Position numbers and translations under genes: made by a program
Assembly (NCBI RefSeq): GCF_004404055.1
Contig: NZ_SOHK01000009.1
Location: forward strand, 1-64,000
Direction: 5' to 3'
Length of the DNA stretch: 64,000 nt
Source: Cryobacterium ruanii
GTDB lineage: Bacteria; Actinomycetota; Actinomycetes; Actinomycetales; Microbacteriaceae
Notes under the pieces: model-generated
Databases searched by the model: none
Told to the model about the DNA's origin: nothing
Seen by the model: only the letters and a program-made list of their open reading frames with translations
Part shown: one piece after another, positions 36,747 through 45,249 of the stretch
How positions within the stretch are numbered: position 1 is the first letter of the stretch
Layout: each line of letters begins with the position of its first letter

Positions 36747-38237
36747 GTGACTTCTACGCCCGCCATCCCCCCGTCACCCGTCATTCCACGCCGAGCCTGG
36801 CAGGCCCTGATCGTGCTCCTCGCCGGCATGTTCATGGCGCTGCTCGATACGACCATCGTGAACGTGGCGCTGCCCAGCATTCGAACGAGTCTCGACGCAA
36901 GCGAGGCCACCCTCTCGTGGATCATCTCCGGGTACGCCCTCGCCTTCGGCCTCGCGCTCATTCCGGCGGGCCGGATCGGCGACCGCGTCGGCCACAAATG
37001 GGTCTTCTTCACAGGCCTGGCCTTGTTCACGCTTGCGAGCCTCGCCTGCGGGCTTGCGCAGAACGACCTGCAGCTGATCGTGGCCCGCGTCGTGCAGGGC
37101 CTGGCCGGCGGAATGTTCGTACCGGCAGTGACGGCCGTGATTCAGCTGATGTTTCCACCCTCGGCCCGCGGCAGAGCATACGCGATCATGGGCTCGGTCA
37201 TCGGCGTCTCTACCGCCCTCGGCCCCATCGTCGGTGGGCTGATCATTGAAGCCTTCGGCGTCGAGAACGGCTGGCGCCTGGTGTTCTGGGTGAACCTGCC
37301 GATCGGCGTTCTCGCCCTCGTGGCCACCGTCTTTCTGCTACCCGGCGGTGCCGCGATTCCCCAGAAGGCCCAGGTGTCGCGGGCTGGCATCGACTGGCTC
37401 GGACTCGTGCTTCTCTCTTCCGGTCTGGTCGCACTCCTGGTACCGCTCATCGAGGGAGAGGATCAGGGCTGGCCGCTCTGGACCTTTTTGACCCTCGCTG
37501 CCGGGGCATTGCTCGTCGTTGCCTTCGGTGCCTGGGAGGTGCGGGTTGCCAAGCGCGGCGCCAGCCCGCTCGTGCCGCCCCACTTGTTCTCTCACCCGGC
37601 GTTCACCGGCGGCGTGGTCCTCGCACTGGTTTACTTCGCCGCCTTCACCAGCATCTTCTTCACCATCTCAATCCTCTGGCAGGCGGGTCTCGGGCACACC
37701 GCCCTCGAGTCGGGGCTCGTGTCCATTCCGTTCGCGATCGGTACGATTCTCGGCGCCTCGCAGAGCGACCGGCTTGCCAAGCGCCTCGGACGCACCGTGC
37801 TCGTGGTCGGCGTGGCCTTCGTCACGATTGGCCTGATCTGGATTTGGCTGGTCATGCTCCTGACGACGCCGGGCGACCTGACCAACTGGCACCTGCTTCC
37901 ACCGCTGTTCATCGCCGGCCTCGGCAGTGGATTCTTCATCGCGCCGAACGTGTCCTTCATCGTCGCAACCGTCGACCGTTCCGAAGCCGGCGGCGCGAGC
38001 GGCGTGGTCGGCGTGATGCAGCGCGTCGGCAGTGCCGTCGGGATCGCCGTGATCGGCAGCGTGTTCTTCGGGACGCTGACTGTGCCCGGGCCCGGAGCGG
38101 ATGCCCTCGCCATCGCATTCACGCACAGCGCCACCATGGCGATGGCGGTCAGCGCCGGGTTCGCGGTTCTCGCGCTCGTTCTCGTGTTCGCGCTGCCGAA
38201 GCGCGTTACCAGCATCGGCTCGGCCGCCGCCGCCTAG
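36747..38237 (+). CDS. DHA2-family MFS drug exporter (EmrB/QacA type)
   Basis: 496 residues with about fourteen membrane helices. I start at the GTG giving VTSTPAIPPSPVIPRRAW because the open frame upstream runs through the tRNA. Motifs: FMALLDTTIVNVALPSI (D1 of 14-helix exporters), GRIGDRVGHKWVFF (motif A), VQGLAGGMFVPAVTAVI, and the antiporter motif C in GVSTALGPIVGGLIIEAFG. It should export hydrophobic drugs or metabolites by proton antiport. No Shine-Dalgarno is visible because the tRNA terminator lies right in front. Confidence 0.88.
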   Translation: MTSTPAIPPSPVIPRRAWQALIVLLAGMFMALLDTTIVNVALPSIRTSLDASEATLSWIISGYALAFGLALIPAGRIGDRVGHKWVFFTGLALFTLASLACGLAQNDLQLIVARVVQGLAGGMFVPAVTAVIQLMFPPSARGRAYAIMGSVIGVSTALGPIVGGLIIEAFGVENGWRLVFWVNLPIGVLALVATVFLLPGGAAIPQKAQVSRAGIDWLGLVLLSSGLVALLVPLIEGEDQGWPLWTFLTLAAGALLVVAFGAWEVRVAKRGASPLVPPHLFSHPAFTGGVVLALVYFAAFTSIFFTISILWQAGLGHTALESGLVSIPFAIGTILGASQSDRLAKRLGRTVLVVGVAFVTIGLIWIWLVMLLTTPGDLTNWHLLPPLFIAGLGSGFFIAPNVSFIVATVDRSEAGGASGVVGVMQRVGSAVGIAVIGSVFFGTLTVPGPGADALAIAFTHSATMAMAVSAGFAVLALVLVFALPKRVTSIGSAAAA

Positions 38238-38268
38238 CGGATGCCACGCCGGATTCGTCGATTGGCGC

Positions 38269-38772
38269 CTAACCGATTCGAGTCAGCTCGGTGAACGACA
38301 TCGTGGCGCTCGAGCCGTCAACGCAGGTTTGATAGAGCAAGTCGAAGCCGTGCGGAATGGCGCCGGCATTGTCGGTGGCCGCGTTCAGCACGGCGGCGAT
38401 CGATCCGACCCGAAACGTTCCGGAGACCACCCCGGTCAGGATGATCGTGCTGCCCTCCCCCGGAAACATTGATCCCCCGCAGAACCAGTGCTCGGCGATA
38501 ACCGGCGTGCCGTAGTAGGCACCGATATCGACAGCACCGCTGCAGGCGTCGATCTCATCCTGCCATCCGACAGTCCAGACCGTTTCCGAGTACGCGCCGG
38601 ATGGTGCCCCGCTGCTCTGCACCGCGATGACGGAGGGCACACCCCCGGCCAGAGTCAGCGGCGCGGCACTGGGCGGCGCGGTAACAGGCGATAGCGCAAG
38701 AATTACCAGCGCGAACATCGCCGCCAGGACGAGAATTTGGCGCTGAAAGTCATTGCGCACTGCTCTGACCAC
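38269..38772 (-). CDS. Secreted hypothetical protein
   Basis: 167 residues from a GTG behind AAAGAGGG. An N-terminal hydrophobic segment (ILVLAAMFALVILALSPVTA) could be a signal peptide or anchor, followed by an Ala/Pro-rich stretch. The mature part has Cys residues in EIDACSGAV, HWFCGGSMF and YQTCVDGSS and is beta-rich; it resembles small extracellular proteins with a conserved FCGG box, but I cannot name a family. Convergent with the exporter gene. Confidence 0.7.
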   Translation of the reverse strand: MVRAVRNDFQRQILVLAAMFALVILALSPVTAPPSAAPLTLAGGVPSVIAVQSSGAPSGAYSETVWTVGWQDEIDACSGAVDIGAYYGTPVIAEHWFCGGSMFPGEGSTIILTGVVSGTFRVGSIAAVLNAATDNAGAIPHGFDLLYQTCVDGSSATMSFTELTRIG

Positions 38773-38934
38773 GACAGCCCTCTTTCGAGACAGGGGCAGG
38801 AATCTACGAACGAGGTGTCATTAAACATCCGCTCGCAGGAGCTATCCACCCCCAAGTGGCGTAGACCGGGAGTTCGACCGATGCAATCAGGACCATGCAA
38901 CTAGGGCATAGTGGGCTAGCAACCAGGAGGTGTC

Positions 38935-39414
38935 ATGACCGCGATTCGTCGGTACGGACTGTTTCGGCGGACCGCCCTCTCGTTCGCGCTCGCCTATATC
39001 GTGGCGCTCGCCCTGATCGCGTTCTGGCCCACCCCGGTCGATCGCGGCATGCACGGGTCGATCTCATTGGCCGTGCTCTGGCTGCACGCCCACGGAATTC
39101 CAACCTGGCTGAACTACGCGGCAATCGAATTCACGGCAAATATCGCCCTGTTCGTTCCGGTCGGTCTGCTCCTCGTCGTACTCGCCGGCCCGCACCGTTG
39201 GTGGCTTGGTCCGGTGGTCGGCGCGCTGGTCAGCACCCTGATTGAGCTTGGCCAGCTCGTTTTGCTGCCCGAGCGTTTTGCCACGGTCAACGATGTGGTC
39301 GCGAACAGCTTCGGTGCGCTGCTCGGCGCGGGTGTCGCGATCGTCGTGTTGCGGCTGGTTCTGCGACCGCGCCCGTTTAGGCTCCATCTACCGCACCACG
39401 ACCAGCCACGATAA
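38935..39414 (+). CDS. VanZ-like family membrane protein
   Basis: 159 residues, four membrane helices, with a strong AGGAGG before the ATG. The VanZ pattern is clear: an N-terminal helix, NIALFVPVGLLLVVL, then LIELGQLVLLPERFATVNDV, VANSFGALLGAG. VanZ proteins are linked to teicoplanin resistance in enterococci but mostly have unknown roles; many occur beside polysaccharide genes, as here at the left end of this locus. Confidence 0.88.
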   Translation: MTAIRRYGLFRRTALSFALAYIVALALIAFWPTPVDRGMHGSISLAVLWLHAHGIPTWLNYAAIEFTANIALFVPVGLLLVVLAGPHRWWLGPVVGALVSTLIELGQLVLLPERFATVNDVVANSFGALLGAGVAIVVLRLVLRPRPFRLHLPHHDQPR

Positions 39415-39458
39415 ATCCGGGTTGGACCTAGTGGATTCTCTCTGCTACCTTCGGCAGA

Positions 39459-40337
39459 ATGAATCGTCGAAAGTTTCTCACTTTGTCAACTGCCGGCGCA
39501 GCCACGCTTGGATTCGGTGCGCTCGGCGCACCCGCCGCTTTCGCTGCCACCGCTCCGAAGCTACCCGGAGAGGTGTCGCGCCTGTCGAATGTGCTCACCC
39601 AGAAGGGGAAGAAGCTCTACGACAACATCGAAGTGGATATCGGCGGTGATCGGGCCCGCCTGTTCATTCCGCAGACGATCTCGCGCAACTCTGCGGCGTC
39701 AGTGGGTGCTGTGTGGTTCTACCACGCGGCCTCCAGTTCGCACAACGCTCTCAACGGCGGCTTCAAGTACCCCGGCGAGCTCGTCGTCGACCAGAACACC
39801 ATCGCCATCTGCATCAATGCCGGCGGCACCCAGTACACCAATTCCATCGCCACCAATGCCCAGAAGAACGCCTGGACCTACCTGAACTCGCTCTACACCG
39901 TGCGCCGCAACTTTCTGCGGGCCACGTCATTCGGCGGATCGCTGGCCTGCTACACCTACGGCAAGAAGCTCATCCCGTATATTCGCGGCCTGTACATGGT
40001 CAATGCCCTCTACGACAACGAGTGGCTCTACGCCTACGACACCCAGAACCAGGCGCGTGTCGGTGATGCCTACGGCAACGACCTCACCTTGATCAAGGGC
40101 ACCAACCCGGCGCGCATCAGCGCGACGCCGTGGAGCAACAGCCGGGTGAAGGTACTCGTCTCCGATGACGCCCACCCCGACACTGTGGTCGTTCCGAGCA
40201 AGAACGGACTCGCCCTGATCAATAAGATCAAGCCGGTCGCCGCGGACGCCCAGGTCATGTACCACACGCTCGCCCACGAGACGCCAGGCTTCGCCCACAC
40301 GGACATGATGAAGACCTTTGCGCAGTGGTCGGTGTAG
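39459..40337 (+). CDS. Tat-exported alpha/beta-hydrolase fold protein
   Basis: 292 residues. The N-terminus MNRRKFLTLSTAGAATLG is a twin-arginine signal followed by an AxA cleavage site (AAFAA). The mature part has an alpha/beta-hydrolase look: GAVWFYHAASSSHNALNGG, the nucleophile elbow RATSFGGSLACY near residue 157, an acid candidate in VLVSDDAHPD and a His in LAHETPGFAHTDMM. It may de-esterify the exported polymer. No Shine-Dalgarno precedes the start. Its end overlaps the membrane acyltransferase by 13 bases. Confidence 0.8.
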   Translation: MNRRKFLTLSTAGAATLGFGALGAPAAFAATAPKLPGEVSRLSNVLTQKGKKLYDNIEVDIGGDRARLFIPQTISRNSAASVGAVWFYHAASSSHNALNGGFKYPGELVVDQNTIAICINAGGTQYTNSIATNAQKNAWTYLNSLYTVRRNFLRATSFGGSLACYTYGKKLIPYIRGLYMVNALYDNEWLYAYDTQNQARVGDAYGNDLTLIKGTNPARISATPWSNSRVKVLVSDDAHPDTVVVPSKNGLALINKIKPVAADAQVMYHTLAHETPGFAHTDMMKTFAQWSV

Positions 40338-41449
40338 CGAACCAGACGAGGGTCGATTGGGTTGATGGCGCCAAAGGCATCGCCATACTGCTCGTTGCGC
40401 TCGCGCACGCGGTGCAGTGGACGGTAATCTCCGGCCTCACCCCTGAATTGTGGAGCAAGATCAACCTCGTCTTCATCGTGTTTCGCATGCCGCTGTTCTT
40501 TCTCGCCTCCGGCCTGTTTGCCGCCTCGATCATCGCGCGTACGTGGCCCACACTCTGGCGTACTCGACTGAGCCTGCTGGTCTGGGCGCTGCTGCTCTGG
40601 ACGCTCGTGCGCTTCGGTTACTTCTCACTGCTGCCCAACCCGGCAGGCTTCGACGAGACCAACCCGATCGACCTACTGCTCGCCCCCGTGCGCCCCAGCA
40701 ATGGCTTGTGGTTTCTCTATGCGCTCGCCCTGTTCTTCGTGGCCGCCAAGCTCATGAGGGACCGCGTCGACTGGCGGATGCAGATCGGCGGCGCCGCCGT
40801 GCTGTCGGTGCTGTTCTTCGCCCGAGCCGACACCGGCAACATTGCCTGGAACGGCATCGGCCGCTACTTCTTGTTCTTTCTGCTCGGCTGCTATCTGCGC
40901 GAGTGGATCCTCGCCTTCGTCAACCGGCCCAGCCGCCTCGGCGCCCTCGGGCTGGGCCTCGGGTTCGCCGCGGCTTTCCTCGGACTGGCCGGCGTCATTC
41001 TCACCGTTGACGCGCGAATGCCGTTCATCACCGGCACACTCGTGCTGGCCAGTCTGCTCGCCCTCGGCGCTGGCCTGCTCGTGGCCCGGTTTCTACTGGG
41101 CTTTCGGGCGATGAGCTGGCTGTCCTACGTCGGTCGTAACACCCTGCCCATCTACGTCCTGCACGTGCTGTTCGTCTCGGCCCTGACCAGCGTGCTGCTG
41201 CTCGCCCGCGGCGAGGCCTGGCTCGATCGCCTCGGCCCCGTATTGCCCGTGCTCGTCGCCGGCGGGGCCGTCGCCGCCTCGCTGCTATTCTGGCGCATAG
41301 TGCGCGACTTGCCGCTGCTTCGGTACGGATTCATCGTTCCAAGATGGTTCGCCGCGCCGACCCGGTTTGGGCACGCGCCGAGGCTGACATCGGCAGGGTC
41401 GGCAGCGCCGGCAGATTCGGCAGAGCGGATGCTGCCGCGCAGCGAATGA
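40325..41449 (+). CDS. Acyltransferase 3 family membrane protein
   Basis: 374 residues from a GTG inside the end of the hydrolase gene. About ten membrane helices. The N-terminus DWVDGAKGIAILLVALAHAV has the family His in the first helix (LVALAHA), and FRMPLFFLASGLFAASII gives the conserved F-x-(M/V)-P-x-F(F)-F(I/L)-x-S-G motif. Such enzymes O-acylate surface sugars. It is followed by an ATGA overlap with the YdcF gene. Confidence 0.88.
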   Translation: MVGVANQTRVDWVDGAKGIAILLVALAHAVQWTVISGLTPELWSKINLVFIVFRMPLFFLASGLFAASIIARTWPTLWRTRLSLLVWALLLWTLVRFGYFSLLPNPAGFDETNPIDLLLAPVRPSNGLWFLYALALFFVAAKLMRDRVDWRMQIGGAAVLSVLFFARADTGNIAWNGIGRYFLFFLLGCYLREWILAFVNRPSRLGALGLGLGFAAAFLGLAGVILTVDARMPFITGTLVLASLLALGAGLLVARFLLGFRAMSWLSYVGRNTLPIYVLHVLFVSALTSVLLLARGEAWLDRLGPVLPVLVAGGAVAASLLFWRIVRDLPLLRYGFIVPRWFAAPTRFGHAPRLTSAGSAAPADSAERMLPRSE

Positions 41450-42015
41450 GGCGATCGCGCCGCCGGCAGCGTGCGTTCCTGGTACTCACCGGCCTGGTGC
41501 TGCTGACCGTGGGCTTGCTGGCCGTCACCACAAGAACGGTGATGTTCCCGCGGGAAGACCCACCCGTCTTTGCCGACGCCATCGTCGTTCTCGGTGGGCT
41601 CGGAAGCGCCGCCGTGGTGGCGAAGGCCGTGGACCTCGCCCAAGCCGGGTACAGCGGGCACATCCTCATCTCGGACGCGTTCGGCGGTGATACCCGCCCG
41701 GCGAACCTGTGCGCCCGCCCGGTGCCGGTACCGGGCACGACGGTTGAGGTTGAGTGCTTCGATCCGAAGCCCACGACCACTCGCGGTGAAGCCGAAGCCA
41801 TTGCCGCGATTGCGACTTCGCGAGGCTGGAATCGAGTGGTCGTGGTCACCTCGAGCTATCACGTGAGCCGGGCCCGGGTGCAGATCAGTCGGTGCTACGC
41901 AGGTTTGCTCGCGGTGATGGGCGCCCGTCAGCCGATGGATCCGCTGAAATGGGCCTACCAGTTCGGCTACCAGAGCGCAGGCTTCGTCAAGGCCTGGGTC
42001 ACGCCCGCTTGTTGA
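41446..42015 (+). CDS. YdcF family (DUF218) protein
   Basis: 189 residues. An N-terminal anchor (RAFLVLTGLVLLTVGLLAV) and then the DUF218 fold: DAIVVLGGLGSAAVVAKAVD, KPTTTRGEAEAIAAIAT and RVVVVTSSYHVSRARVQISR. YdcF/SanA-like proteins are extracytoplasmic and linked to envelope synthesis. ATGA overlap with the acyltransferase. Its 3' end overlaps the convergent hexapeptide acyltransferase by 17 bases. Confidence 0.85.
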   Translation: MRRSRRRQRAFLVLTGLVLLTVGLLAVTTRTVMFPREDPPVFADAIVVLGGLGSAAVVAKAVDLAQAGYSGHILISDAFGGDTRPANLCARPVPVPGTTVEVECFDPKPTTTRGEAEAIAAIATSRGWNRVVVVTSSYHVSRARVQISRCYAGLLAVMGARQPMDPLKWAYQFGYQSAGFVKAWVTPAC

Positions 42016-42535
42016 TCTGGAACCCTTCGGCGATGGAATCGATCCGCTGCCGGTAGGTCTGGCCGACCATGTCGGCCTCGGCCGGCCATGCGGCGAGCGC
42101 CGCGTGGAACTCGGGCCATTGCTTGATCGGCCGGGCCGGAACGCCGGCCACGATGGTGCCGTCCGGCACCGACGCGGTGACCACCGAACCTGCTCCGACT
42201 ACGCACCGGTCGCCGATTCGAACGCCCGGCAGCACGGTGACACCGGCGCCGATGAAGACGTCCGAGCCCACCCGAATCGGTGCAAACCGGTAGCGGCGGC
42301 CGCGCTCGTCCCGGTAGAGCCAGCCGGAACCGTCATGGGTGATGAACGTCACACCGGAGCTGATCGTCACCCGGTCACCGACCGAGATGAGCCACGGCTC
42401 CGTCGTGGCAATGTCAGAGAGGATGCGGCAGCCAGCGCCGATTTGCACGCCCAAGGCCCGCATGGCGTACACCCGGCCCCGGGTGCTGCGTTGAAATCTG
42501 TAGGTCAGGCGGGACAATTTCACCGGAAACTCCAC
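41999..42535 (-). CDS. Left-handed beta-helix (hexapeptide) acyltransferase
   Basis: 178 residues with repeated hexapeptides: IGAGCRILSDI, ISVGDRVTISSGVTFITHDG, IRVGSDVFIGAGVTVLPGVR, IGDRCVVGAGSVVTASVPDG and the closing TIVAGVPARPIKQ. This is the CatB/LacA/maa type that acetylates sugars using acetyl-CoA. The His in FITHDGSG is the probable catalytic base. It is the only minus-strand gene in the left arm of the locus. Confidence 0.88.
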   Translation of the reverse strand: MEFPVKLSRLTYRFQRSTRGRVYAMRALGVQIGAGCRILSDIATTEPWLISVGDRVTISSGVTFITHDGSGWLYRDERGRRYRFAPIRVGSDVFIGAGVTVLPGVRIGDRCVVGAGSVVTASVPDGTIVAGVPARPIKQWPEFHAALAAWPAEADMVGQTYRQRIDSIAEGFQINKRA

Positions 42536-42718
42536 TTCATTGGTGGTTCAGGCTTTCAGCGACCCGCTCAAAGTACCGGTTTTCGCGTCGCCATGCTGGC
42601 GCTGAGGAAAATTCACGTGTTATCGTTGCGCCTGATCGCAGCAAGAGCCCTGCGGCCAGATCTCGTATACCCACTGCGCGACCACCATTCCCTGCGCGAC
42701 TTCCCCCGAAGGCGGCCG

Positions 42719-44146
42719 ATGTTCGATTTCACCATGCTGCGCCAGCGCCGCACGCCGATTATCCTCGTCACGCTTGCTGCGCTGTTCGTGATCGTTGCCA
42801 GTCTGGTGCTGCCACGTTTCGTCACCGAGCTCGGTATCATCGTGCTTCCGCTGACCCTGCTGGCTTTCGTCGCAGTGGTGACGCTGTTCCTACTTCCGGC
42901 GCACATTCTGCCGGCCGTTGCGCTGGCCATGTTTCTGCTCATTCCGGCCCGCATTCTTCCGCAGGACGGCCCCATTGGCGCCCTTCCGCTGACCACGATG
43001 ATCATCGTCGTCTGGGCCGTGCGGCGGCTGCTCACCGGCACGGCCGACCAGGCGCCCTTCGCTGCGCCGGCCCCGTTCCGGTCGGCCACCCGCTACTTCG
43101 CCCTGCTGTTCCTGGCCTGGTCACTGTTCGCGCTCGTGCGCAGCACCGATCTACAGGCGAGCCTCGGCTGGCTCATCAGCTTCAGCGCCGGGGTACTGCT
43201 CCCGCTCGCCATCGTCACAGCCAGCCGGGAGGCCTTCTGGATTCAGCGGGTCTGGCTCGTGCTCGGCGCAGTGCTCGGGGCATATGCCCTCATCGAGGGC
43301 GCGCTTCGCGCCAATCCGATCTGGGGCTCCCTGTTTTACGTGCTCGGCCTCAGCGACAGCCAGCACTGGTCGGTGTATCGCGCAACGGCATCGTTCGGGC
43401 ATCCGCTCTTCGCCGGCTTGTTCTTTGCCGTGGCCTGCGCGCTCGCCATCGGCGTGTGGCTGCGAGAGAATTCACAGTCTGCCCTCGTTGCGGCCGTGTT
43501 CAGCGGGCTCGGGCTCGTCGCCACCGTCTCGCGGGGAGCCATCCTCTCCGCGGCCATCGCCATCGCCTTCGCCTACGCTGTTTCACTGGTACTGCGCGGC
43601 CACAAACGGTGGGGGAAGTTCGCCCTGCTCGCGGTGCTGATGGTCGTCGCGGTGGTCGGTCTGTTTCAGTTCGACGCCTTCACGGCCCGCAACAATTCGA
43701 TCGAAGCCGAGCTGTCGTCGCAGGCGCGTGACCTCGGCGTCTGGGTGTCGCTACAGGCCGCGAACCTCACCGGCTGGATCGGATCGGGGCCGGGTACTTC
43801 GGGCATCACCGGACGCCTGTTCAACGAGGTGACCATCGAGAACTCGCTGCTGCAACTTCTCATCAGCATCGGTCTGCCCGGATTGGCGTTGTTCCTGCTC
43901 ATGATCGGTTCGGCCGTAGCGCACGCGCTCTCCCGCCGGGCGGTGGGACCGGCAGCCGCCCTGGTGGCCTACACGGTGTGCATCGCCGGATTCAACGCGA
44001 TCGACGCCCTGCGCCCGATGCACGTGCTGCTCGGCTGCCTGCTCATCCTGGCGCTGAATCCGACGCGAGCGGATGCCATTCCCCCGATTGAGCCCCGACA
44101 GGGCCGGGCAAAGCCGCACCCCAAACGGGGGTATGCGCGGCTATAA
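42719..44146 (+). CDS. O-antigen ligase/polymerase-type (Wzy-like) membrane protein
   Basis: 475 residues with about eleven membrane helices. I start at ATG 42719 because the open frame upstream lies antisense to the hexapeptide acyltransferase. The Wzy_C region is LVATVSRGAILSAAIAIAFA, a loop of about 60 residues, then LTGWIGSGPGTSGITGRLFN and the ENSLLQLLISIGLPGLALFL helix. It should polymerise repeat units on the outer face of the membrane. Confidence 0.85.
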   Translation: MFDFTMLRQRRTPIILVTLAALFVIVASLVLPRFVTELGIIVLPLTLLAFVAVVTLFLLPAHILPAVALAMFLLIPARILPQDGPIGALPLTTMIIVVWAVRRLLTGTADQAPFAAPAPFRSATRYFALLFLAWSLFALVRSTDLQASLGWLISFSAGVLLPLAIVTASREAFWIQRVWLVLGAVLGAYALIEGALRANPIWGSLFYVLGLSDSQHWSVYRATASFGHPLFAGLFFAVACALAIGVWLRENSQSALVAAVFSGLGLVATVSRGAILSAAIAIAFAYAVSLVLRGHKRWGKFALLAVLMVVAVVGLFQFDAFTARNNSIEAELSSQARDLGVWVSLQAANLTGWIGSGPGTSGITGRLFNEVTIENSLLQLLISIGLPGLALFLLMIGSAVAHALSRRAVGPAAALVAYTVCIAGFNAIDALRPMHVLLGCLLILALNPTRADAIPPIEPRQGRAKPHPKRGYARL

Positions 44147-44223
44147 CGCCTTCGCAACCTGCACGCTACGCTAAACCGACAGAATCTCAAGTTTCGTCGA
44201 ACTTATACCGGCCCGTTAGGGGT

Positions 44224-45249
44224 ATGGGCATGATGAAGACAGGCACGACACACATCACAGTGTTGCAGTCGTTGAGCCCGCCCGACGGCAACACCCGGTA
44301 TGTCAACCAAGTGGTCGATGGCGCACCCGATGCGGTGACCATGCGCTTTTTCACCTGGCGCACCGCCCTGCTTGGCCGCTACGACGTTCTTCACGTGCAC
44401 TGGCCGGAACTGCTCATTCGCGCGCCACGCCCATTGAAGGCCCGGCTGCGCCGCCTTGCGCTGTACGCGCTGCTGCTGCGGGCCCGGCTGCAGCACATTC
44501 CCATCGTGCGCACCATGCACAACCTGACCCCGCACGAAGCCGGCCACAACGCCGAAAACAGGGCCCTCGATGCGCTCGACGCCCGCACAGCCCTCGTCAT
44601 CCGCCTGAACCCGACCACACCGGTGGAGCCCGAATCCCGCGCGGTCACCATCCTGCACGGCCACTATCGTGACCGCTTCAGCGGCATGCGCCGGCCCGAT
44701 TCGGTGAGCGGGCGCATCCTCTATTTCGGGCTTATTCGCCCGTACAAGGGCGTCGAAACCCTGCTGCAGGTGTTTCGGGCGCTGCCAGGCCCCGATCTGA
44801 CGCTGCACGTCGTGGGTCGGCCGTCGAGCGGGCTCGGCGTGATCGTCACCACTGAAGCCGCGCAGGACGCGCGCATCGGCTCGGTGCTGCGCTTCGTCTC
44901 CGACGAGGAACTGGTGGTCGAGGTCGGCGAGGCCGAGCTGGTCGTACTGCCGTACCGCGAAATGCACAATTCGGGCGTGCTGCTCGTGACGCTGTCGCTC
45001 GATCGGCCGGTACTCGTGCCGGCGACGCCGTCGAACCAGGCCCTCGCCGACGAGGTGGGGCCCGACTGGATCTACCTCTACGACGGCGAGCTCACGCCCG
45101 AGATTCTGCAGGGCACCCTCGGACGGATGCGCGCCGTCGGCTCCCGACCGCGCCCCCGGCTCGACGATCGGGACTGGAAGACTCTGGGCCTGCAGAGTTA
45201 TCGAGTCTACCTGCGGGCCCTGCAGCTGACTGGGCGGAGCATCCGTTGA
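44224..45249 (+). CDS. GT-B fold glycosyltransferase
   Basis: 341 residues. The N-terminal half has DVLHVHWPELLIRAP and HIPIVRTMHNLTPHE, the C-terminal half ILYFGLIRPYKGVETLLQVF and ELVVLPYREMHNSGVLLVTL. The LHVHWPE and YFGLIRPYKG motifs match a group of transferases including beta-mannosyltransferase-like enzymes. Several ATGs occur within the first codons, so the start may be up to nine bases later. It hands over to the flippase gene by a TTGA overlap. Confidence 0.85.
   Translation: MGMMKTGTTHITVLQSLSPPDGNTRYVNQVVDGAPDAVTMRFFTWRTALLGRYDVLHVHWPELLIRAPRPLKARLRRLALYALLLRARLQHIPIVRTMHNLTPHEAGHNAENRALDALDARTALVIRLNPTTPVEPESRAVTILHGHYRDRFSGMRRPDSVSGRILYFGLIRPYKGVETLLQVFRALPGPDLTLHVVGRPSSGLGVIVTTEAAQDARIGSVLRFVSDEELVVEVGEAELVVLPYREMHNSGVLLVTLSLDRPVLVPATPSNQALADEVGPDWIYLYDGELTPEILQGTLGRMRAVGSRPRPRLDDRDWKTLGLQSYRVYLRALQLTGRSIR

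Noticed and set aside
42104..42718. 205-codon upstream extension of the Wzy-like protein
   Set aside because: It is antisense to the hexapeptide acyltransferase and low in hydrophobic residues.
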